DNA from: Staphylococcus marylandisciuri
Lineage (GTDB): Bacteria; Bacillota; Bacilli; Staphylococcales; Staphylococcaceae
Length of the DNA: 64,000 bases
NCBI RefSeq assembly: GCF_025519785.1
Contig: NZ_JAOPKZ010000008.1
Coordinates: 55,392-119,391, forward strand
Direction: 5' to 3'
The stretch's first letter is position 1, and every line of letters begins with the position of its first letter. The notes under the pieces are model-generated. The model ran no database searches, was not told the origin of the DNA, and worked only from the letters and a program-made list of their open reading frames with translations. The translations under genes were made by a program, and so were the position numbers. Shown piece after piece: positions 9,043 through 21,210 of this stretch.

Positions 9043-10338
9043 ATGATTGAACGTTACTCTAGAGAAGAAATGTCCCGTATTTGGACGGATCAAAATCGTT
9101 ACGAAGCATGGTTAGAAGTAGAAATATTAGCATGTGAAGCTTGGAGCGAATTAGGTTACATCCCCAAAGAAGATGTTGACAAGATACGTCAAAATGCGAA
9201 GGTTGATGTTGATAGAGCTAAAGAGATAGAGGAACAGACGCGACACGATGTCGTTGCCTTTACACGTCAAGTCTCAGAAACATTAGGTGAGGAACGTAAG
9301 TGGGTGCATTACGGCCTAACTTCTACCGATGTTGTAGATACGGCTCTAAGCTATGTGATCAAGCAAGCTAACGACATCATTGAAAAAGACCTAGAACGTT
9401 TTATCGACGTATTAGAAAGCAAAGCGAAGAAATATAAATATACTCTGATGATGGGGCGTACACATGGTGTTCATGCAGAGCCCACGACGTTCGGAGTAAA
9501 AATGGCACTGTGGTATTCTGAAATGAAGCGAAATTTGGATCGCTTCAAGCGTGTGAGAGAAGAAATTGAAGTAGGTAAAATGAGTGGTGCTGTTGGTACT
9601 TTCGCCAATATACCTCCCGAGATTGAAGCCCATGTGTGTGACAATTTAGGTTTAGATTGCGCGCCAGTTTCTACGCAAACATTACAACGTGATCGCCACG
9701 CATACTACATTGCTACATTAGCGCTAATAGGTACATCATTAGAGAAATTTGCAGTGGAAGTACGAAACTTACAAAAAACAGAAACACGTGAAGTAGAAGA
9801 AGCGTTTGCTAAAGGTCAGAAAGGATCTTCTGCTATGCCTCATAAACGCAATCCAGTTGGTTCAGAGAATATTACGGGTATTTCACGCGTAATTAGAGGT
9901 TATATTACAACGGCTTACGAAAATGTCCCACTTTGGCATGAAAGAGATATTTCTCACTCTTCAGCCGAACGTGTCATGCTGCCAGACGTGACGATTGCTC
10001 TAGACTATGCGCTCAATCGCTTCACTAATATTATAGACCGCTTAACGATCTATGAAGATAATATGAAAGAGAATATGAATAAGACGTATGGTTTAGTATT
10101 TTCTCAACGTGTGTTACTAGCACTTATCAATAAAGGAATGGTACGTGAAGAAGCCTATGATACAGTTCAACCTAAAGCGATGGACTCATGGGCAACTAAG
10201 ACACCATTTAGAGAACTAGTCGAACAAGATAGTAAAATTACAGATTTATTATCCAAACAAGATCTCGATGAATGCTTCAACCCCGAGCATCATTTGAATC
10301 AAGTAGATACCATCTTTAAACGTGCTGGCTTAGAATAA
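9043..10338 (+). CDS. purB: Adenylosuccinate lyase
   Basis: Cleaves SAICAR and adenylosuccinate, two steps of purine synthesis, releasing fumarate. 431 residues, normal for the family. The fumarase/lyase signature [11 protein letters not shown] is at residues 261-271 and holds the catalytic serine on a mobile loop. His141 lies in [14 protein letters not shown] and is the probable general acid. [13 protein letters not shown] (about 89-101) forms part of the substrate site. ATG at 9043 with TAGGAG upstream. It stands alone rather than in the main pur operon. Confidence 0.97.
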   Translation: MIERYSREEMSRIWTDQNRYEAWLEVEILACEAWSELGYIPKEDVDKIRQNAKVDVDRAKEIEEQTRHDVVAFTRQVSETLGEERKWVHYGLTSTDVVDTALSYVIKQANDIIEKDLERFIDVLESKAKKYKYTLMMGRTHGVHAEPTTFGVKMALWYSEMKRNLDRFKRVREEIEVGKMSGAVGTFANIPPEIEAHVCDNLGLDCAPVSTQTLQRDRHAYYIATLALIGTSLEKFAVEVRNLQKTETREVEEAFAKGQKGSSAMPHKRNPVGSENITGISRVIRGYITTAYENVPLWHERDISHSSAERVMLPDVTIALDYALNRFTNIIDRLTIYEDNMKENMNKTYGLVFSQRVLLALINKGMVREEAYDTVQPKAMDSWATKTPFRELVEQDSKITDLLSKQDLDECFNPEHHLNQVDTIFKRAGLE

Positions 10339-10369
10339 ATAATATTATTTGAAAAAAACCCTGAAAGTG

Positions 10370-10400
10370 TTTACACTTTAACGTGTTAGTCCGTTAAAAT
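10370..10400 (+). promoter_or_regulatory. Probable promoter of the TrpR-like gene
   Basis: TTTACA at 10370-10375 and TAAAAT at 10395-10400 with a 19-base spacer (18 if the -10 is taken one base earlier), just upstream of the CDS at 10432. The spacing is slightly long, so moderate confidence. Confidence 0.45.
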
Positions 10401-10431
10401 GATTAAAATCGAAATACAGGGGTTGTTTAAG

Positions 10432-10734
10432 ATGCAAATTGAAAAGATAAGAGGCCAAGTACTTAATGAGTTGTTTGATGCGATTTTAACATTAGAAAAT
10501 AGAGAAGAATGTTATCAATTTTTTGATGACTTGTGTACTGTAAATGAATTACAATCTCTATCGCAACGACTTCAAGTGGCTAAAATGATTAAGCAAGGTT
10601 ATACCTATGCAACAATTGAAGAAGAATCTGGGGCATCTACCGCGACGATATCACGAGTTAAACGCTCACTCCAATGGGGTAATGACGCTTACTCAATGAT
10701 ATTAGATAGAATGAATATCGATACAGTGGAATAA
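10432..10734 (+). CDS. TrpR/YerC-family DNA-binding protein
   Basis: A 100-residue protein of the YerC/YecD branch of the TrpR-like superfamily. Helix-turn-helix region near residues 60-82: QGYTYATIEEESGASTATIS, followed by RVKRSL. Target genes are not known from the sequence and it should not be assumed to be a tryptophan repressor. The start at ATG 10432 (MQIEKIRGQ) is preferred over an upstream in-frame ATG (10399) because CAGGGG precedes it and homologues begin this way. It lies between purB and the pcrB operon with its own promoter and terminator. Confidence 0.85.
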   Translation: MQIEKIRGQVLNELFDAILTLENREECYQFFDDLCTVNELQSLSQRLQVAKMIKQGYTYATIEEESGASTATISRVKRSLQWGNDAYSMILDRMNIDTVE

Positions 10735-10739
10735 TAATG

Positions 10740-10772
10740 TAAGGGCTGGAATGAATAAAGTTTCAGTCCTTA
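10740..10772 (+). terminator. Terminator after the TrpR-like gene
   Basis: AAGGGCTGGAA pairs with TTTCAGTCCTT (some G-U pairs) across about 9 bases, followed by AATTTATG. It separates this gene from the pcrB operon. Confidence 0.6.
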
Positions 10773-10821
10773 ATTTATGCTATCTTTAGCCATAACTATT
10801 TAGAAAGAAAGAAGCAAAAAT

Positions 10822-10829
10822 GCTATAAT
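10822..10829 (+). promoter_or_regulatory. Extended -10 promoter of the pcrB operon
   Basis: GCTATAAT preceded by T gives TGCTATAAT (10821-10829), an extended -10 element. It stands 29 bases before the pcrB start, with the ribosome site AAAAGGAGA between. No good -35 is visible, which is normal for extended -10 promoters. Confidence 0.55.
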
Positions 10830-10857
10830 TCATTGTAAGTGAAAAGGAGAAATTCTG

Positions 10858-11550
10858 ATGTATGATATAACAAAATGGCGGCATATATTTAAGTTAGACC
10901 CCGCTAAAGCGATTAGTGATGAAGATCTAGAGGCAATATGTATGTCGGCAACAGATGCAATTATGATTGGTGGCACCGATAATGTCACTGAAGATAATGT
11001 CATTCATTTAATGAGTCGTGTTCGGCGTTACCCCTTACCTCTAGTACTTGAAATATCAAATGTAGAGAGCGTCATGCCAGGCTTTGATTTCTACTTTGTA
11101 CCAACCGTACTGAACAGTACAGACGTGACTTATCACAACGGTATCTTACATCAAGCTTTGAAGCAGTATGGCCATGTTATTGATTATGATGAGGTTGTAT
11201 TTGAAGGCTATGTAGTACTCAACAAGGATAGTAAAGTAGCAAAGAAGACGTCAGCTGCTACTGATTTAACTGTTGAAGATTTAGAAGCTTATGCTCATAT
11301 GGTAAATAATATGTACAAGTTACCAGTGATGTATTTAGAAAATAGTGGGGCCTATTATGATGTAAATTTAGTTAAGTATGTATCTGACCTACTCACTACG
11401 AGTCAATTATTCTACGGTGGTGGAATAACAAATCTCGAGGAAGCTAGTGAGATGGCAGAGCATGCAGATACAATAATCGTTGGAGATATTATCTATAATG
11501 ATGTTAAAAAAGCACTAAAAACTGTCAAAGTAAAGGAGTCTCATAAGTAA
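10858..11550 (+). CDS. pcrB: Heptaprenylglyceryl phosphate synthase
   Basis: A TIM-barrel prenyltransferase that joins heptaprenyl diphosphate to glycerol-1-phosphate, giving an archaeal-type ether lipid precursor in Gram-positive bacteria. 230 residues. Typical segments: [36 protein letters not shown], and the phosphate-binding [12 protein letters not shown] with [10 protein letters not shown] near the C terminus. First gene of pcrB-pcrA-ligA-camS; its stop overlaps the pcrA start by one base (TAATG). Confidence 0.94.
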   Translation: MYDITKWRHIFKLDPAKAISDEDLEAICMSATDAIMIGGTDNVTEDNVIHLMSRVRRYPLPLVLEISNVESVMPGFDFYFVPTVLNSTDVTYHNGILHQALKQYGHVIDYDEVVFEGYVVLNKDSKVAKKTSAATDLTVEDLEAYAHMVNNMYKLPVMYLENSGAYYDVNLVKYVSDLLTTSQLFYGGGITNLEEASEMAEHADTIIVGDIIYNDVKKALKTVKVKESHK

Positions 11551-13748
11551 TGAATGCGTTAATTGATAAAATGAACGATGAGCAAAGCCAGGCCGTAAGA
11601 ACGACTGAAGGCCCTCTTCTCATAATGGCAGGGGCAGGTTCCGGTAAGACACGCGTGCTCACGCATCGAATCGCATATTTATTAGAAGAAAAGGACGTAT
11701 CACCTTACAATATATTAGCCATAACGTTCACGAACAAAGCTGCTCGAGAAATGAAAGAACGTGTGGAAAAGCTAGTAGGTGAGGAAGCACAGGTGATATG
11801 GATGTCTACATTCCATTCAATGTGCGTTAAAGTTTTACGTCGTGACGCCGATCGAATAGGGATAGAAAGAAACTTTACTATTTTAGATCCTACTGATCAA
11901 AAATCAGTGATTAAAGATGTCTTGAAAAATGAAAATATTGATAGTAAAAAGTTTGAACCTCGCATGTTTATGGGAGCTATTAGCAATTTGAAGAACGAGT
12001 TGAAAACACCTGACGATGCTGAACGAGAGGCAAATGACTATATCTCCAATATGGTTGCGACTGTATATAAAGGTTACCAACGACAACTATTTAGAAATGA
12101 CGCATTAGATTTTGATGACTTAATTATGACCACTATTCATTTATTTGAACGTGTACCTGAAGTCCTTGATTATTATCAAAATAAGTTTCAATACATACAT
12201 GTAGATGAGTATCAAGATACAAATAAAGCGCAGTATACATTAGTCAATATGCTTGCTCAAAAGTTTAAAAATCTTTGCGTAGTTGGTGATTCTGACCAAT
12301 CAATTTATGGCTGGCGTGGTGCTGATATACAAAATATCTTATCTTTTGAGGAAGATTACCCTGAAGCTAAGACGATCTTCTTAGAACAAAATTACCGCTC
12401 AACTAAAACGATACTTAACGCTGCAAATGAAGTTATCAAGAACAATACCGAACGTAAGCCTAAAGGTCTCTGGACTGCTAATGCTGAAGGAGAAAAAATC
12501 CATTATTATGAAGCGATGACAGAACGAGATGAAACTGAATATGTAGTTAAAGAAATAATGCAAAAACGTCAAAATGGTAAAGAATATAAAGATATGGCTG
12601 TTCTTTATCGTACAAATGCACAGTCTCGTGTCTTAGAAGAAACATTTATGAAAGCGAATATTCCTTATGTGATGGTTGGCGGTCAAAAGTTCTATGATCG
12701 TAAAGAGATAAAAGATTTACTTAGCTACTTACGAATCATCGCTAATAGTAACGATGACATTAGTTTGCAGCGGATCATTAATGTTCCTAAGCGAGGAATT
12801 GGTCCATCGTCAGTAGACAAAATACAACAATATGCTCAACAGAACGATCTAAGTATGTTCGACGCGTTAGCAGAAGTTGATTTTATCGGATTATCTAAGA
12901 AAGTTACTCAAGAATGTATTAAGTTCTATGATCTGATTAATAACCTTATTAAAGAGCAAGAATTCCTCGAGATAAGTGAGATAGTGGAAGAAGTTCTAAC
13001 TAAATCGGGCTATCGAGCTATGCTTGAGAAATCCCAAACTATAGAATCTCGTAGTAGATTAGAAAACATTGACGAATTTATGTCAGTACCTAAGAATTAT
13101 GAAGTAGAAACACCTTTAGAAGAGCAATCACTGATCAATTTCTTAACGGACTTATCGTTAGTAGCTGATATTGATGAAGCGGAAATTGAAAATGGCGTAA
13201 CACTAATGACAATGCACTCTGCTAAAGGTTTAGAGTTTCCAATCGTCTTTATAATGGGAATGGAAGAATCAATATTCCCTCATATCCGCGCTATCAAAAG
13301 CGACGATGATCACGAGATGGAAGAGGAGCGCCGTATATGTTACGTGGCACTCACGAGAGCAGAAGAAGAACTGTATCTCACACATGCCTCTTCACGAATG
13401 CTATACGGTCATTCACAATCTAATATGGTGTCTCGCTTTTTAAATGAGATTCCAGAAGGATTATTAGATATGGCTAAAAAAGAGCGTACATTTGGAAGTT
13501 CTTTAGGAAATCATTCACGCAAAACTTCAAAAAGAGGGTATAGTAAACGCACCGTTTCACCTAAGAAAAAACAGGTTGCATCAGATTGGAATGTGGGAGA
13601 TAAAGTAGTGCATAAGACGTGGGGAGAAGGTATGGTAAGTCATGTTAACGATAAGAATGGATCGGTAGAATTAGATATTATCTTTAAATCCGAGGGTCCT
13701 AAACGGTTGTTAGCACAATTCGCTCCGATTGAGAAGAAGGAGGATTAA
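11550..13748 (+). CDS. pcrA: ATP-dependent DNA helicase PcrA (UvrD family)
   Basis: Superfamily 1 3'-5' helicase used in repair, rolling-circle replication and removal of RecA filaments. 732 residues. Visible motifs: [11 protein letters not shown] (Walker A, about residues 28-38), [11 protein letters not shown] (motif II), [14 protein letters not shown] (III), QNYRST (IV), [14 protein letters not shown] (V) and [12 protein letters not shown] (VI). The C-terminal tail [20 protein letters not shown] is the Tudor-like domain that contacts RNA polymerase in homologues. Start at ATG 11550 with AAAGGAG upstream. Confidence 0.97.
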   Translation: MNALIDKMNDEQSQAVRTTEGPLLIMAGAGSGKTRVLTHRIAYLLEEKDVSPYNILAITFTNKAAREMKERVEKLVGEEAQVIWMSTFHSMCVKVLRRDADRIGIERNFTILDPTDQKSVIKDVLKNENIDSKKFEPRMFMGAISNLKNELKTPDDAEREANDYISNMVATVYKGYQRQLFRNDALDFDDLIMTTIHLFERVPEVLDYYQNKFQYIHVDEYQDTNKAQYTLVNMLAQKFKNLCVVGDSDQSIYGWRGADIQNILSFEEDYPEAKTIFLEQNYRSTKTILNAANEVIKNNTERKPKGLWTANAEGEKIHYYEAMTERDETEYVVKEIMQKRQNGKEYKDMAVLYRTNAQSRVLEETFMKANIPYVMVGGQKFYDRKEIKDLLSYLRIIANSNDDISLQRIINVPKRGIGPSSVDKIQQYAQQNDLSMFDALAEVDFIGLSKKVTQECIKFYDLINNLIKEQEFLEISEIVEEVLTKSGYRAMLEKSQTIESRSRLENIDEFMSVPKNYEVETPLEEQSLINFLTDLSLVADIDEAEIENGVTLMTMHSAKGLEFPIVFIMGMEESIFPHIRAIKSDDDHEMEEERRICYVALTRAEEELYLTHASSRMLYGHSQSNMVSRFLNEIPEGLLDMAKKERTFGSSLGNHSRKTSKRGYSKRTVSPKKKQVASDWNVGDKVVHKTWGEGMVSHVNDKNGSVELDIIFKSEGPKRLLAQFAPIEKKED

Positions 13749-15755
<2,007 letters not shown>

Positions 15756-15767
15756 AGGGGATTGAGC

Positions 15768-16976
15768 ATGAAGAGAACAATCATATTAGTCATCTCAACT
15801 ATTGTCTTATTATCGGCATGTGGTCAAGAAGATTCTAGTAAAGAGCAAAGTAAAAATGAACACGAGTCTAAACAACCATCAACTTCTGTTAAACAAACTG
15901 CAACAAATAAAGATGTACAAGGAGATAACTATCGTACGATACTTCCGTTCAAGGAAAGTCAAGCGCGTGGTTTACTTCAAGACAATATGGCAAATAGTTA
16001 TAATGGCGAAGACTTTGAAAGTGGTCTACTAGATCTAAGTAAGCAAGTCTTCCCAACAGATAAGTATCTATACCAAGATGGGCAGTACCTAGATAAAGAT
16101 ACTGTAAATGCGTATTTAGATCCAAAATATAGCAAAGATGAAATTAAAAAGATGAGCAAAGATGAGCGTAAATCTAAGAAAGCGGATCAAAATTTAGGTT
16201 TGAATCCTTCACATCAAGGTGAAAAAGATCCTGAAAAAATCGCTGATAAATCCCCAGCGTATTTATCCAATATTCTTGAACAGGATTTTTATGATAACGG
16301 TGATACAAAAGGCAAAGAAATTAAAGGGATGACTATTGGATTAGCCATGAATAGTAATTATTATTACCAAAAAAAGAAAAATGGTGAAACGTATAGTAAA
16401 AAGCTCGATAGCAAAAAAGTAGAAAAACAAGGAAAGCAAATGGCAAGTGAAATCCTCATTCGTTTACGCGAAAACAACGATTTAAAAAATATACCTATTC
16501 ACTTTGCCCTATATAAACAGTCAGGAGAGAATGCGATTACTCCTGGGGAATTTATGGCTGGAACTACGGCAGAGAAAGGGAAGACGCGTATTAATGAATG
16601 GAAAGAAATTGATCAAACGTCAGCGCTGCTACCTTCAGAAACTGCAGCCGATAAAGATGAACGTTTAAACAACAATTTCAAGCAATTTAATAATAACTTG
16701 CAAGCTCATTTCAATAATTTCACTCAGGCGGTAGGTACTGTCAAATTTGATAAGACAACTGCTAAACAGTTATCAGTAGATGTGCCAATTGATTACTATG
16801 GTAAAGCTGAGACGATTGGTATTACACAATACGTAACTGAACAAGCTAAAAAGTACTTTGATAATATAGATGAATACGAGATTCACATTAAAGATGGCAA
16901 TAATCCCCAAGCTTTAATTAGTAAGAGTAAAGATGACGATGAGCCTAAAGTTCATATTTATAAAAATAGTAATTAA
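15768..16976 (+). CDS. camS: CamS family lipoprotein (sex pheromone cAM373-type precursor)
   Basis: A 402-residue surface lipoprotein. The signal peptide MKRTIILVISTIVLLSAC ends in a lipobox (LSAC), so Cys18 would be lipidated. In S. aureus the signal-peptide end of CamS yields a peptide that mimics enterococcal pheromone cAM373; here the seven residues before the cysteine are TIVLLSA. The mature part (NVQGDNYRTILPFKESQARG, EDFESGLLDLSKQVFPTDKY, PIDYYGKAETIGITQYVTEQ) is that of the CamS family, whose own role is unclear. A TTG at 15762 is in frame, but ATG 15768 has AAAGGGG at proper spacing. Last gene of the pcrB operon. Confidence 0.93.
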   Translation: MKRTIILVISTIVLLSACGQEDSSKEQSKNEHESKQPSTSVKQTATNKDVQGDNYRTILPFKESQARGLLQDNMANSYNGEDFESGLLDLSKQVFPTDKYLYQDGQYLDKDTVNAYLDPKYSKDEIKKMSKDERKSKKADQNLGLNPSHQGEKDPEKIADKSPAYLSNILEQDFYDNGDTKGKEIKGMTIGLAMNSNYYYQKKKNGETYSKKLDSKKVEKQGKQMASEILIRLRENNDLKNIPIHFALYKQSGENAITPGEFMAGTTAEKGKTRINEWKEIDQTSALLPSETAADKDERLNNNFKQFNNNLQAHFNNFTQAVGTVKFDKTTAKQLSVDVPIDYYGKAETIGITQYVTEQAKKYFDNIDEYEIHIKDGNNPQALISKSKDDDEPKVHIYKNSN

Positions 16977-17168
16977 TTCTTTGAAGAGGTCAGGACAAAG
17001 CGTTGAGCGTTTAAACAGGACAGGTGTCAATCAGTAATCAGTTAGCTGAGAATTATTGTTTAAATGCTTTTAAGGTACTACGATCTTAGTATCTATATGC
17101 AACACGTAATGTCACTGCCTCTTTTTTCATAGCTAATTGCCGGTTTAGCGTCACGGAGTGCTTATAGA

Positions 17169-17282
17169 AGCGGGACAGAAATCTAATTTGAATAAAAAGA
17201 TTTCGGAGTCCCGCCCCGGCAAGGATGACTAGAATTGAAAAAACTTGATACAAGCACATTTTCAAATCAGTCATCTACTGCC
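17169..17282 (+). repeat. Family A repeat, copy 3 (long form)
   Basis: Starts AGCGGGACAGAAATCT. One G is missing in the innermost stem (AACTTGATACAAGC), so that stem is shorter; the other stems are intact. Confidence 0.9.
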
Positions 17283-17296
17283 AAGATGTTGAAAGA

Positions 17297-17413
17297 GGGA
17301 GCGGGACAGAAATCTAATTTGAATAAAAAGATTTCGTAGTCCCGCCCCGGCAAGGATGACTAGAATTGAAAAAAGCTTGAACAAGCGCATTTTCAAATCA
17401 GTCATCTACTGCC
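17297..17413 (+). repeat. Family A repeat, copy 4 (long form)
   Basis: Tandem with copy 3. The innermost hairpin reads GCTTGAACAAGC: the loop has lost one base while both stem arms are kept. TCTGGGACACTACATTATATC and a second CCCAGCCTC half follow (17427-17492). Confidence 0.9.
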
Positions 17414-17580
17414 AAGATGCTGAAAGGGTCTGGGACACTACATTATATCCCAGTCTCTTTCTCTCTAGTTAAAGACCTTTATGCCCCAGCCTCATTGAAA
17501 TAAATTGTAAGGGTAGATAAAGGTTAAGTGTTAGTTTCTGATTTAGACTGTTAAGTGTGGGAGAAAGGACTGAGATTGAT

Positions 17581-18330
17581 ATGCTACTTGATATCCAAAA
17601 TGTCAAAAAAGTTTACGGTATGCGAAAGAATCAAGTTACAGCTTTACGAGATATGAACTTTATGATAGCTGAAGGTGAATTTGTTGCTATTATGGGCGAA
17701 TCAGGTTCTGGCAAGTCTACACTTCTTAATTTAATAGCTACATTTGATAAGCAAACGGAAGGTACTATTATTCTAAATAATCATGATACGATTAAATTAA
17801 AAGGTAAGGAGATAGCGAAATTTAGGCGCGAACAACTCGGTTTCGTCTTCCAAGACTTTAACGTGTTACATACGATGAACATTAAAGATAATATTCTATT
17901 ACCGCTCGTATTGTCTGATACTAAAATGGAGGTAATGTCACGACGGTTAAGCGCAGTGACTAAAGAATTAGGCATCGATAATATTCTTGAAAAGTATCCG
18001 TATGAGATATCTGGAGGGCAAAAACAGCGCGTAGCAATCGCAAGGGCGATCATTAGTCAGCCCCGTCTGCTATTGGCTGATGAACCGACAGGTGCTTTGG
18101 ATTCTAAGACTTCTCGAAATATAATGAATTTATTTAGAACAATTAATGAACAGAGGCAAACTGTATTGATGGTAACACATTCAACGACGGATGCTTCGTA
18201 TGCAAAAAGAGTTATTTTTATTAAAGATGGTTTAGTATATCATGAAATTTATCGAGGCGAAGAAGACCAGAGTCAGTTTCAAAAACGAATTGCTGATAGT
18301 TTAGCAATGATTAGTGAGAGCGAGGTATAA
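17581..18330 (+). CDS. ABC transporter ATP-binding protein, BceA/VraD-like
   Basis: A 249-residue ATPase of the MacB/BceA group. Walker A GESGSGKST at residues 39-47, signature [14 protein letters not shown], Walker B LLLADEPTGALD, switch histidine in MVTHST. It would power the FtsX-type permease encoded 3 bases downstream. Such pairs usually sense and detoxify cell-wall-active peptides, but the substrate here cannot be read. A GTG at 17557 is in frame; ATG 17581 is chosen because AAAGGA lies 11 bases before it and the conserved sequence starts there (LLDIQNVKKVYG). Unlike most Bce modules, no two-component system is adjacent. The pair lies between family A repeats in opposite orientation. 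Confidence 0.88.
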   Translation: MLLDIQNVKKVYGMRKNQVTALRDMNFMIAEGEFVAIMGESGSGKSTLLNLIATFDKQTEGTIILNNHDTIKLKGKEIAKFRREQLGFVFQDFNVLHTMNIKDNILLPLVLSDTKMEVMSRRLSAVTKELGIDNILEKYPYEISGGQKQRVAIARAIISQPRLLLADEPTGALDSKTSRNIMNLFRTINEQRQTVLMVTHSTTDASYAKRVIFIKDGLVYHEIYRGEEDQSQFQKRIADSLAMISESEV

Positions 18331-18332
18331 CC

Positions 18333-20270
18333 TTGAAGGTATCTTTGATGTGTAAATTAGCTATAAGAAATTTTATAACATTACGGCGGATTATTTTTCC
18401 ATTTGTTCTCTCTCTGTCAAGTATGTTTGCGCTCCAATACATACTCTATTCCTTGCTTTTTAATAAATTCTTACAAGAGCGAAACGAAGTGATTCGTGCT
18501 TATGCTGGAATAGGGGACTTCTTTGTTTCCGTCCTCATTATTGTGTTTATACTTTATGCAAATAGATTTGTAATGAGACGTCGTAGAAAAGAGTTTGCGT
18601 TAAACATTATTTTAGGCATGGAGAAGAAGCACTTACGATTCATCCTACTTATAGAAACAATCATTGAATACCTTATCGCATCTCTAATAAGTATCATAGG
18701 AGGATATCTCTTTGGTATTCTACTATTCATGTTACTTAACAAACTAATGAAAATGCAGCATTTCAATACGTTTGATTATCCGTTTAACATACGTGCAATG
18801 GTGATCACACTTATTATTCTATTCATTGCCATGTCAATCTTATATTTAATTAATTGTATACAGCTGACACTACGTTCATCACTGAAGCTCATCCACAGTG
18901 GGAAAGCAGTAGAAAAAGCACGCTCTACCACTACTCTCATTATCTTAAGCATTATTGGTACAGTGCTATTAGTCTTATGCTATGGACTCGCACTTAATAT
19001 TAATCTATATACCGACTATGGTTTATTCTTTTTAGCATTACTATTAGTTATCGTAGCAACTTATGTTCTCTTCACGTCTTTAAGCATATTAATATTAAGG
19101 GTTTTGAGAAGAATTCCAACTATTTATTATAAAAAAGTCAATTTTTTTACTTTATCCAACTTGCTTTCTCGTATGAAGTCTAATGCCGTTAGTTTGGCTA
19201 GCATTAGTTTGTTATGCACCTTTTTAGTTGTAACCGCGTTGTTGTCATTGTCAACCTACAGAGGTCTACCACAAATGCTAACTCAAGAGCATCAGCAAGG
19301 CTATTACATTCAGTATGATAATCAGGAGCATTCTATATCTCAAATTCAAAAGCGATTACGCAATTTTGAAAGAGATTGTAATAAATATACTCAAATCACT
19401 TACAAGCAAAAATTGCTTTCTTTTCGATCGGTTTTGTTCTTAGATAATAATAAACTAACTGCTGAAAAGCAAAAAACAGTTCCTTTTTTTACTAAAATTG
19501 TGACTGAAAATCAATTAGAACACTATAACGGTAAGAAATTAAATTTAAAAAGTAATCAAATAGGGTTATATAGTGCTAATCCAGACTTTGATAGCTTAAC
19601 AGAAGTTGAACTTTTAGGACAGAAAAAACGTGTAAAACATTTAAATGTAGATGATACTTCGGAACAATCTAGTGGTCGCGCTTTATTTATTGTAGTTAAA
19701 AATACAGCTCAACTTAAACAAGTTAAAGATAAAGTTAAAGGAAGCAATAACGTAGAGTACTTATTTAATGTCAAAAACAAACACGTCTTTGAGCAACATA
19801 AATCTACCTTAGAAAATAAGTACTCCCTCACAATAGATTCAATTGAAGAATTCAACCGTAATATAAGTGAAATCTATGGTGGTTTAGTTTTTGTCGGTAT
19901 TATAGTGAGTATCACTTTACTAGTGGGTATCTTTTTAATGATGTATTATAAGCAAGTTTCTGAGGGGTATGATGATCAGCGAAATTATCAAATTATGAAA
20001 ACTACGGGTCTAGATAAATCTTTAATTAAACAAGTCATCAATCGTCAAATTATTTGGATCTTTAGTCTGCCTCTTTTAATCACGTGTTTGCACTCATTAT
20101 TTGCGACGAAGTTAATCAGTCAACTACTTACCATATTAGTAGGCGTGCACTACTATGAGTATATTGTCAATTATAGTATTATCATGGGAATAACTATTGT
20201 CGTTTATGGATTAATTTATTTATTGACTTCAAATGCTTATTTTAGAAATGTAAATAACGAGGACGAATGA
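18333..20270 (+). CDS. ABC transporter permease, BceB/FtsX-like
   Basis: A 645-residue membrane protein with the BceB layout: about ten membrane segments and one large extracellular domain (about residues 320-505) between the seventh and eighth. FtsX-type segments include RRRRKEFALNIILGMEKKHL near residues 82-101 and MMYYKQVSEGYDDQRNYQIM near 530. TTG at 18333 follows the ATPase stop by 2 bases; an ATG at 18348 is an alternative start. The large external domain is expected to contact peptide antibiotics or lipid II-type targets in this family. The specific substrate is unknown. Confidence 0.85.
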   Translation: MKVSLMCKLAIRNFITLRRIIFPFVLSLSSMFALQYILYSLLFNKFLQERNEVIRAYAGIGDFFVSVLIIVFILYANRFVMRRRRKEFALNIILGMEKKHLRFILLIETIIEYLIASLISIIGGYLFGILLFMLLNKLMKMQHFNTFDYPFNIRAMVITLIILFIAMSILYLINCIQLTLRSSLKLIHSGKAVEKARSTTTLIILSIIGTVLLVLCYGLALNINLYTDYGLFFLALLLVIVATYVLFTSLSILILRVLRRIPTIYYKKVNFFTLSNLLSRMKSNAVSLASISLLCTFLVVTALLSLSTYRGLPQMLTQEHQQGYYIQYDNQEHSISQIQKRLRNFERDCNKYTQITYKQKLLSFRSVLFLDNNKLTAEKQKTVPFFTKIVTENQLEHYNGKKLNLKSNQIGLYSANPDFDSLTEVELLGQKKRVKHLNVDDTSEQSSGRALFIVVKNTAQLKQVKDKVKGSNNVEYLFNVKNKHVFEQHKSTLENKYSLTIDSIEEFNRNISEIYGGLVFVGIIVSITLLVGIFLMMYYKQVSEGYDDQRNYQIMKTTGLDKSLIKQVINRQIIWIFSLPLLITCLHSLFATKLISQLLTILVGVHYYEYIVNYSIIMGITIVVYGLIYLLTSNAYFRNVNNEDE

Positions 20271-20562
20271 AATATTTATTGTTTGAATAACTGAATTTAA
20301 TAGAAAAGACGCAGCCGTAATATATTGTTATTATTTCAGCTAATTCTCAATAAAGGTACTAAAATCATCGGCAAGCACTTTCTCACTAGACGTTTAAGCA
20401 AGTGTTGACTAGTATCTCTATCTCGTATGTTTAAATCGTGAACTTTTAATAGGAAGCAGGCCTCTTTTGATTGCACTATCAGATCTGTGCATACTACTAG
20501 AGTTTGTCAAAGCTATTGATAAGCTTTTGTGGATTTTAGAAAAGTGATGCATGGTTACTTCA

Positions 20563-20640
20563 TGAGGCTGGGACATAAAGGCCTTTGACGAGAGAGAAGA
20601 GACTGGGACATAATGTAATGTCTCAGTCTCTTTCAGCATC
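20563..20640 (-). repeat. TGGGACATAA hairpin block next to family A copy 5
   Basis: GAGGCTGGGACATAAAGG, a GAGAGAGAA linker, and GAGACTGGGACATAATG with its partner TGTCTCAGTCTC. It is the inverted form of the block that follows family A copies elsewhere. Confidence 0.75.
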
Positions 20641-20642
20641 TT

Positions 20643-20759
20643 GGCAGTAGATGACTGATTTGAAAATGCGCTTGTATCAAGCTTTTATCAATTCTAGTCA
20701 TCCTTGCCGGGGCGGGCCTACGAAATCTTTTTATTCAAATAGATTTCTGTCCCGCTCCC
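20643..20759 (-). repeat. Family A repeat, copy 5 (long form, inverted)
   Basis: Inverted relative to copies 3 and 4, on the other side of the BceAB-like genes. Read on the minus strand, the loop of hairpin 2 has TGATAAAAGCTT in place of TGAAAAAAGCTT, and CGTAGGCCCGCC shows one stem change. Confidence 0.9.
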
Positions 20760-20860
20760 TCTGAGGTCGTCTTAAATGAGTGGGGCAGTTATATGTAAAA
20801 TAGAATTTTAGTTTACTCCTACCTTAAGCATGGTGTTACATAGATTTTCAAGCTTAATTT

Positions 20861-20869
20861 TGGTACAAT
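20861..20869 (+). promoter_or_regulatory. Extended -10 promoter of gatCAB
   Basis: TGGTACAAT fits an extended -10 (TGnTAnAAT) 38 bases before gatC. The ribosome site AAGGAGG follows. No strong -35 hexamer at the right distance. Confidence 0.5.
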
Positions 20870-20906
20870 TTTGTAATGAATGAGTAATTAAGGAGGCTTT
20901 TATTAA

Positions 20907-21209
20907 ATGGCTAAAGTGACACGTGATGAAGTTAAACATATCGCTAATTTAGCACGTTTAGAAATTAGTGAAGATGAAACTAGTGAGATGCAAGAATCTC
21001 TAGAAAGCATATTGAATTTTGCTAATCAAATAGATGAAGCTCATACTGAGGATGTCGAACCTACATATCACGTATTGGATTTACAGAACGTCTTACGTGA
21101 CGATGTTGCTAAAGAGGGACTTCCTCAAGAAATAGCATTAAAAAATGCGAAAGAAACAGAAGATGGACAATTTAAGGTACCATCAGTGATGAACGGGGAG
21201 GATGCTTGA
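20907..21209 (+). CDS. gatC: Asp/Glu-tRNA amidotransferase subunit C
   Basis: 100 residues; wraps GatA and GatB and stabilises the complex. Typical start [20 protein letters not shown] and ending [20 protein letters not shown]. First of three genes that make the transamidosome, which turns Glu-tRNA(Gln) into Gln-tRNA(Gln) in bacteria without GlnRS. ATG at 20907 with AAGGAGG upstream; its stop lies 1 base before the gatA start. Confidence 0.96.
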   Translation: MAKVTRDEVKHIANLARLEISEDETSEMQESLESILNFANQIDEAHTEDVEPTYHVLDLQNVLRDDVAKEGLPQEIALKNAKETEDGQFKVPSVMNGEDA

Positions 21210-21210
21210 G

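Larger units (their letters stand above)
16977..17580. other. Repeat-filled region upstream of the ABC transporter
   Basis: Holds a decayed family B piece (16985-17030, GAGGTCAGGACAAAGCGTT), two direct family A copies (17169-17282, 17297-17413) and TGGGA hairpin pieces (17427-17492). No gene. A promoter for the ABC genes should lie between 17495 and 17560, but no clear consensus is seen. Confidence 0.7.
20271..20906. other. Intergenic region with inverted repeat block, gatC leader
   Basis: Contains a TGGGACATAA hairpin block (20563-20640) and family A copy 5 (20643-20759) in inverted orientation. The first 290 bases after the permease are AT-rich with no recognisable gene. The gatC promoter lies at the end. 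Confidence 0.7.

Noticed and set aside
17086..17274. Open frame on the minus strand in the repeat block
   Set aside because: It is made of family A sequence; the same peptide appears wherever that repeat is read in this frame (also 24409-24594), so it reflects the repeat and not a gene.
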